DNA of 54,112 nt from Pseudomonadota bacterium (GTDB lineage Bacteria; Pseudomonadota; Gammaproteobacteria; Steroidobacterales; Steroidobacteraceae), in NCBI GenBank assembly GCA_021779535.1, contig JAJYAM010000011.1, forward strand, positions 1 through 54,112, written 5' to 3'. Below the pieces are notes generated by a model. It was given only the letters and a program-made list of their open reading frames with translations, had not been told where the DNA came from and ran no database searches. Below are positions 49,585 through 54,112 of the stretch, piece by piece. Position numbers and translations under genes: made by a program. How positions within the stretch are numbered: position 1 is the first letter of the stretch; each line of letters opens with the position of its first letter.

Positions 49585-50772
49585 TCAATCGCCCGTGCGT
49601 TCGAAGATCGCCGCGATGCCCTGTCCCCCGCCGATGCACATGGTCACCAGCGCGAACCGACCACGGATGCGCCGCAGCTCGAAGATCGCCTTGGTCGCGA
49701 GGATCGCGCCGGTCGCGCCGACCGGATGTCCGAGGGATATCCCGCTGCCATTCGGATTGACCTTGGCCGGATCGAATCCGAGTTCCTTCGCGACCGCACA
49801 CGCCTGGGCGGCAAACGCCTCGTTCGACTCGATCACGTCGATCTGATCGAGCGACAGGCCCGCGCGGCCGAGCACGGCGCGCGTCGCCGGCACGGGACCC
49901 ATGCCCATGATGCTCGGATCGACCCCGGCGTGCGCGTACGCGACGAGCCGCGCGAGCGGCGCCCGTCCTGTGTCCGCGACACCTCTCGCACTCGCGAGCA
50001 CGAGCGCCGCGGCGCCGTCGTTGATACCCGACGAATTGCCGGCGGTGACCGTGCCCTGCGCCTTGGAAAAAATCGGCGGCAGCGTCCGCAATTGCTCGAT
50101 CGTCGCGTCGCCCCGCACGTGTTCGTCGACCGCGAACGTGACCGTCTTGCCGCGTCGCGAAATCGGCACCGGCAGGATTTGCTCGACGAATCGACCTGCC
50201 GCGATCGCGGCCGCCGCGCGGCGATGACTCTCGATCGCGAGCGCATCCTGCGTCTCACGATCGATGCCGAAACGCGAGGCGACGTTCTCCGCGGTCACGC
50301 CCATCAAACCGTGTCCGAACGGATCCGTCAGTACGCCGTTCAACCCGTCGACCAGCGCCGCATCACCGAGCTTTCGCCCCCATCGCACCGCGGGCGCGTA
50401 AAACGGCGCCCGGCTCATCACTTCGACGCCGCCGGCGAGCGCGACCTCGGCGTCGCCTAGCCGCAGCGCCTGCGCCGCGGACACGATCGCCTGCAATCCG
50501 GAGCCACAGAGCCGGTTCACGTTCATCGCCGGCGTGGCCACGGGGACGCCAGCTTGCACCGCCGCGACTCTCGAGACATAGGCATCGCGAGGCTCGGTCG
50601 GGATCACCTGCCCAAAGACGACGTGCCCGACCGTCGCGGGATCGATGGCCGCGCGGGTCAGCGCCTCGCGGCTCACCAGGGTCGCAAGATCTGCCGGCGA
50701 CTGATCTTTCAACGCCCCCCCGAAGGTACCGATCGCGGTCCGTACCGCCGATAGAATGAAAATCTCGGACAT
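49585..50772 (-). CDS. Acetyl-CoA C-acyltransferase (thiolase)
   Basis: Thiolase of 395 residues catalysing thiolytic cleavage or condensation of acyl-CoA. The acyl-enzyme cysteine is C89 in [12 protein letters not shown]. The catalytic His is in [15 protein letters not shown] and the second Cys in TMCIGGGQG near the C terminus. [16 protein letters not shown] is the NEAF motif. The start ATG 50772 has a strong AAAGGAG Shine-Dalgarno sequence. It lies 43 nt after the SDR gene on the same strand, so the two are probably one operon. Biosynthetic and degradative thiolases cannot be told apart here. Confidence 0.92.
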   Translation of the reverse strand: MSEIFILSAVRTAIGTFGGALKDQSPADLATLVSREALTRAAIDPATVGHVVFGQVIPTEPRDAYVSRVAAVQAGVPVATPAMNVNRLCGSGLQAIVSAAQALRLGDAEVALAGGVEVMSRAPFYAPAVRWGRKLGDAALVDGLNGVLTDPFGHGLMGVTAENVASRFGIDRETQDALAIESHRRAAAAIAAGRFVEQILPVPISRRGKTVTFAVDEHVRGDATIEQLRTLPPIFSKAQGTVTAGNSSGINDGAAALVLASARGVADTGRAPLARLVAYAHAGVDPSIMGMGPVPATRAVLGRAGLSLDQIDVIESNEAFAAQACAVAKELGFDPAKVNPNGSGISLGHPVGATGAILATKAIFELRRIRGRFALVTMCIGGGQGIAAIFERTGD

Positions 50773-50815
50773 CGAAACCACTCCTTTCCAGAATTCGAAA
50801 TGCCGGTCCGGCGCG

Positions 50816-51592
50816 CTACACCGCGGTCGCGCCGCCGTCGACCGTGAGGATCTGTCCGGTGATGTGCGCGCCGGCGTCCGACGCGAGCAGCAAGGCCGCG
50901 CCCTTCAGGTCGTCGGGTCCGCCGAGACGGCCGAGCGGCGTGCGGGCGAGCGCCTCGCCGGAGGATTGCGCGAGCGTCGCCGCGGTCATCTTCGTCGGAA
51001 AGAACCCCGGCGCGAGCGCGTTCACGCGCAGTCCGAACCGGCCCCACTCGGCCGCGAGCGCACGGGTCAGATTGACGACCGCGCCCTTCGACGCGTTGTA
51101 GGCGACGGTCCCGACGCGGGTCGGCATGTGACCGAGGAACCCCTCGACCGAGGCCACGTTCACGATCGCGCCGCGCCGTTGCGGCAGCATGAAGGTGCGC
51201 GCGACCGCCTGGGTCAACAGGAACACCGCGGTCACGTTCAGCTGCATCACCTTGTTCCAGCCCTCGATCGGATAGTCCTCGGCCGGCGCCCCCCAGGTCG
51301 CGCCCGCGTTGTTCACCAGGATGTCGACCCGGCCCTCGTGGGCGCGCACCGATTCGACCAGCGCGTCGACGCCGTGTGAATCGCGCAAATCGACAGCGAC
51401 CGCGCGAGCGCGGATTCCGCGCTCGCGCAGCCTCGCGGCGGACTCCTCGAGCGCGCCGGCGGTGCGCGCGACGAGCACGATCGTCGCACCGAACTCCCCG
51501 AGGGCCTCGGCGATCTGCCAGCCGAGGCCACGCGAACCGCCGGTCACGATCGCGACCCGGCCCGTCAGATCGAATAGGCGCTTCAGTTCCAT
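50816..51592 (-). CDS. Short-chain dehydrogenase/reductase (SDR)
   Basis: Classical SDR of 258 residues. The nucleotide motif is VTGGSRGLG (about 17-24), followed by NNAG near 94-97. The catalytic residues are S148, Y165 and K169 (VAYNASKGAV). The C-terminal GGPDDLKGAALLLASDAGAHITGQILTVDGG is typical. It resembles gluconate 5-dehydrogenase/3-oxoacyl reductase-like SDRs; the substrate is not assignable. I chose ATG 51592 (MELKRLFDLTGRVAIVTGG), consistent with the promoter at 51621-51649. It is co-directional with the thiolase and divergent from the amine-dehydrogenase-like gene. Confidence 0.88.
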   Translation of the reverse strand: MELKRLFDLTGRVAIVTGGSRGLGWQIAEALGEFGATIVLVARTAGALEESAARLRERGIRARAVAVDLRDSHGVDALVESVRAHEGRVDILVNNAGATWGAPAEDYPIEGWNKVMQLNVTAVFLLTQAVARTFMLPQRRGAIVNVASVEGFLGHMPTRVGTVAYNASKGAVVNLTRALAAEWGRFGLRVNALAPGFFPTKMTAATLAQSSGEALARTPLGRLGGPDDLKGAALLLASDAGAHITGQILTVDGGATAV

Positions 51593-51620
51593 TAGACTGC
51601 TCGATTCCGGCGACCCGGCC

Positions 51621-51649
51621 AGGATAGAGCCGATCGCGCGCGCCCACAA
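51621..51649 (-). promoter_or_regulatory. Candidate SDR-thiolase promoter
   Basis: Minus-strand TTGTGG (51649-51644), a 17-nt spacer and TATCCT (51626-51621). The predicted start is about 22 nt before ATG 51592. The -10 is the same variant as in the candidate small-RNA promoter. Confidence 0.45.
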
Positions 51650-51759
51650 ACGCGGACGTCGATCCTCGGCGCCGCCCGGCGCAACGGATCGAAGCAACGA
51701 GGTGCAGGCATGCGGATCATCGACCAGCCACCCGCGACCCGCGGCGCGACGGTGCGCCG

Positions 51760-53853
51760 ATGAGCGGCCCGACGCCGGAACGCCCGAACGGGCGCAACCC
51801 GCGCTTCGATGTGCTGTTCGAGCCGGTACGGATCGGACCGGTGGTCGCGAAGAACCGCTTCTTCCAGGTGCCTCATTGCAACGGGATGGGGTACGCCCGC
51901 CCGCGGGCGCACGCGGCGATGCGCGCGGTCAAGGCCGAAGGCGGCTGGGCGGTCGTCAGCACCGAGGAAGTCGAGATCCATCCGTCGAGCGATCTGTCCC
52001 CGTACGTCGAGGGACGGCTCTGGGACGATCGCGACGCGCGCGCGCTCGCGCTGATCAGCGAAGCGGTGCACGCGCACGGGGCGCTCGCGGCGATCGAGCT
52101 CGCGCACGGCGGGATCAACACGCCGAACCATTATTCGCGCGAGACGGCGCTCGGGCCGAGCCACACGGTCAGTCCCTACGGCTACGCGCCGTTCCAGGCG
52201 CGCGCGATGACGAAGCGCGACATCCGCGAATTCCGGCAGTGGCACCGCGCGGCCGCGATCCGCGCGAAGCGCGCCGGGTTCGACGTGATCTACGTGTACG
52301 CCGCGCACGACCTGTCGCTGGTGATGCATTTCCTGCTCCCGCGGCACAACCAACGTCAGGACGAGTACGGAGGTCCCCTCGAGCATCGGGTCCGGCTGCT
52401 GCGTGAGTTGATCGACGACACCAAGGACGCGGTCGGCGACTGCTGCGCGATCGCGGTGCGGCTCGCGGTCGAGGAGCGGCGCGGCGTGGATGGCCTCGAG
52501 CACGCCGGCGAAGGTCGTGCGATCGTCGAGATGCTCGCCGATCTGCCGGACCTGTGGGACGTGAACGTGAGCGGCTGGTCCAACGACTCGGCGACGTCGC
52601 GCTTCGCGCCCGAGGGGTATCAGGAACCGTTCGTGAGCTTCGTGAAGCGGATCACCGGCAAGCCGGTCGTCGGCGTCGGACGGTTCACCTCGCCCGATGC
52701 GATGGTCGCGCAGGTTCGCCGTGGCGTGCTCGACTTCATCGGCGCGGCACGACCGTCGATCGCCGATCCGTTCCTGCCCGCGAAGATCGAGCGTGGCGAC
52801 ATCGACGAGATTCGCGAGTGCATCGGCTGCAACGTCTGCGTCAGCGGCGACTACACCTCGACGCCGATCCGCTGCACGCAGAACCCGACGATGGGCGAGG
52901 AATGGCGCAAGGGCTGGCATCCGGAGAAGCTGCCGCCGAAGACCCGCGACGAGCGCTTCCTGATCGTCGGCGCCGGGCCGGCCGGACTCGAGTGCGCCCG
53001 GGTGCTCGCGCTGCGCGGCCACGAGGTTCGCCTCGCCGACGCGGCCCGCGAGCTCGGCGGCCGGGTCACGCTGGAGTCGCGCCTGCCCGGCTTGAGCGCC
53101 TGGCGACGCGTCCGCGACTACCGGGCGAATCGCTTGACGAGACTTGCGAACGTCGAGATCTATCTCGACAGCCCGGTCAGCGCCGATCTCGTGCTCGATT
53201 CCGGCGTGACCCGCGTCGTGCTCGCGACCGGCGCGCGCTGGCGTCGCGACGGCGTCGGACGCGCGAACCGATGCGCGGTACCGGGATTCGACGGGCCCGC
53301 CGTGCTCACGCCGGACGATCTCTACGCCGGCCGGCCGGCACGCTCGCCGGTCGTCGTGTTCGACGACGACCACTATTACCTCGGCGGCGTGCTCGCGGAA
53401 CGGTTGCGCGCCGAGGGGCACGAGGTCGTGCTGGTGACCCCGGCCGCGATTCCCTCGGCTTGGACCGTGAACACGCTGGAGCAGGCGGCGATCCACCGAC
53501 GCTTGCTCGAGCTCGACGTGCGGCTGCTGGTGAACCGCAACGTCGTCGAGGTCGATGGCGGACGGCTCGTCGTCGCCTGCACGATCACCGGCCGCCGGGA
53601 GACGCTCGCGGCCGCATCGATCGTCACCGTGACCGCCCGCTGGCCGAACGAGGCGCTGGCGGAGGAACTCGCGGCGATCCCGGCGCGCGCCGCCGACGCC
53701 GGGATCGTCTCGATCACCTCGATCGGCGACTGCGTCGCGCCGGGCACGATCGCGGCGGCGGTCTATGCCGGTCATCGATTCGGCCGGGAGTTCGATCAGG
53801 CGCCGAGCTCGGAAGTCGCATTTCGACGCGAGTATCCGGATCTCGACACCTGA
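51760..53853 (+). CDS. Trimethylamine/dimethylamine dehydrogenase-like flavin oxidoreductase
   Basis: A 697-residue flavoenzyme of the OYE/TMADH family (TMADH is about 730). The N-terminal FMN barrel carries C40 (RFFQVPHCNGMGY), equivalent to the covalent 6-S-cysteinyl-FMN cysteine. Y180 and H183 (YVYAAH) and D276 (GWSND) match the catalytic Tyr-His-Asp set. C354, C357, C360 and C372 (CIGCNVC ... RCTQNP) bind a [4Fe-4S] cluster. A C-terminal ADP-binding domain begins LIVGAGPAGLECARVLALRG. Two of the three aromatic-bowl residues of TMADH differ: E70 replaces Tyr60 (Gln in dimethylamine dehydrogenase) and D364 replaces Trp355; W273 is kept. An N-methylated amine other than trimethylamine is the likeliest substrate. 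Confidence 0.85.
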   Translation: MSGPTPERPNGRNPRFDVLFEPVRIGPVVAKNRFFQVPHCNGMGYARPRAHAAMRAVKAEGGWAVVSTEEVEIHPSSDLSPYVEGRLWDDRDARALALISEAVHAHGALAAIELAHGGINTPNHYSRETALGPSHTVSPYGYAPFQARAMTKRDIREFRQWHRAAAIRAKRAGFDVIYVYAAHDLSLVMHFLLPRHNQRQDEYGGPLEHRVRLLRELIDDTKDAVGDCCAIAVRLAVEERRGVDGLEHAGEGRAIVEMLADLPDLWDVNVSGWSNDSATSRFAPEGYQEPFVSFVKRITGKPVVGVGRFTSPDAMVAQVRRGVLDFIGAARPSIADPFLPAKIERGDIDEIRECIGCNVCVSGDYTSTPIRCTQNPTMGEEWRKGWHPEKLPPKTRDERFLIVGAGPAGLECARVLALRGHEVRLADAARELGGRVTLESRLPGLSAWRRVRDYRANRLTRLANVEIYLDSPVSADLVLDSGVTRVVLATGARWRRDGVGRANRCAVPGFDGPAVLTPDDLYAGRPARSPVVVFDDDHYYLGGVLAERLRAEGHEVVLVTPAAIPSAWTVNTLEQAAIHRRLLELDVRLLVNRNVVEVDGGRLVVACTITGRRETLAAASIVTVTARWPNEALAEELAAIPARAADAGIVSITSIGDCVAPGTIAAAVYAGHRFGREFDQAPSSEVAFRREYPDLDT

Positions 53854-53978
53854 ACGCGGCGCGGTGCCGCGCGATCTCGCCGATCCGCCTGAACGGCCGA
53901 GCGTTCCCGAACCAGGGACCGTCCTTGACTTCGAGAGTGCCGAAGCCTAGCTTTCGACGGTCGCCACCGGAAGGCAAG

Positions 53979-54057
53979 TAATAATCATTGCGATGAGGAC
54001 GGCGACATCCCGCGCTCAGGGGATGGCTTGTTTCCCAGCGATTGAATAAGAATCAAT
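53979..54057. promoter_or_regulatory. AT-rich regulatory region upstream of the last gene
   Basis: In otherwise GC-rich DNA there are two AT-rich dyads: TAATAATCATTGCGA (53979-53993), which matches a Fur-box-like TGATAATnATTATCA at about 10 of 14 positions, and ATTGA-ATAAGAA-TCAAT (54041-54057). Both lie within 105 nt upstream of ATG 54081. The remaining 53854-53978 shows nothing I can name. Confidence 0.3.
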
Positions 54058-54080
54058 ACACGCACTTCGGGAGATATTTC

Positions 54081-54112
54081 ATGAAGCATCTCACCTTGGG
54101 AGCCGCGCTCGC
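54081..54112 (+). CDS. Start of a probable exported protein (truncated by window edge)
   Basis: ATG 54081 is preceded by GGGAG (54068-54072) and opens MKHLTLGAAL, which looks like the start of a signal peptide: positive charge, then hydrophobic residues. Only 10 complete codons are in the window. An outer-membrane receptor or porin is a reasonable guess from the Fur-like upstream site, but the family cannot be told. Confidence 0.5.
   Translation, partial: MKHLTLGAAL

Overview
The window reads as a chromosomal segment of a very GC-rich gammaproteobacterium, probably an environmental Xanthomonadales/Steroidobacterales/Nevskiales-type lineage. The evidence is a uvrC-pgsA-tRNA-Gly/tRNA-Cys neighbourhood, a fused aspartokinase/homoserine dehydrogenase in a thrABC operon, purB close to mnmA, HrpA, and a protease with a GlyGly-CTERM (rhombosortase-type) tail. 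The taxonomic guess is inference. I see no insertion sequence, prophage, CRISPR array or rRNA. Most coding strands are tightly packed, with stop/start overlaps of 1 to 4 bases.

Left part (1-9,100): a plus-strand cassette acs - E1alpha - E1beta - E2 - acyl carrier protein (255-5557) lies between tRNA-Cys and tRNA-Gly, both on the minus strand. To its right, on the minus strand, runs a coupled repair/lipid operon: family-5 uracil-DNA glycosylase - uvrC - pgsA - tRNA-Gly. A 347-bp gap upstream of the glycosylase holds a strong minus-strand terminator and a promoter-like pair, so it may encode a small RNA of about 235 nt.

Middle-left (9,100-28,400): class II DAHP synthase is divergent from an ALDH7-type piperideine-6-carboxylate dehydrogenase, with two palindromes between them. 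Next come Nudix - mazG - hrpA (minus); purB - DUF protein - mnmA - acnA - HAD phosphatase (plus); YgjP-type metalloprotease - tryptophan 2,3-dioxygenase - class I DAHP synthase (minus); and tatD (plus).

Middle (28,400-40,600): the thrA-thrB-thrC operon is extended by a coupled NERD-domain membrane protein. It is followed by a YgiQ radical SAM protein and a DegQ/HtrA protease. Divergent from degQ is a two-gene signalling cassette, a receiver-Ser/Thr kinase coupled to a PAS/CheA-like ATPase whose Hpt-like region has lost its histidine. A RutE/HadB-type nitroreductase follows.

Right part (40,600-54,112): a secreted subtilase with a coupled cupin, an aldehyde dehydrogenase, an ABC ATPase - permease - AttH-like lipocalin export module, an SDR - thiolase pair, a divergent trimethylamine/dimethylamine dehydrogenase-like flavoenzyme with altered substrate-bowl residues, and the first codons of a probable exported protein at the right edge.

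Most interesting for follow-up: the receiver-kinase/CheA-like pair, the PDH-Acs-ACP cassette inside a conserved tRNA neighbourhood, the amine-dehydrogenase homologue with changed pocket residues, the candidate small RNA, and two genes whose -10 boxes sit exactly where leaderless transcripts would start.
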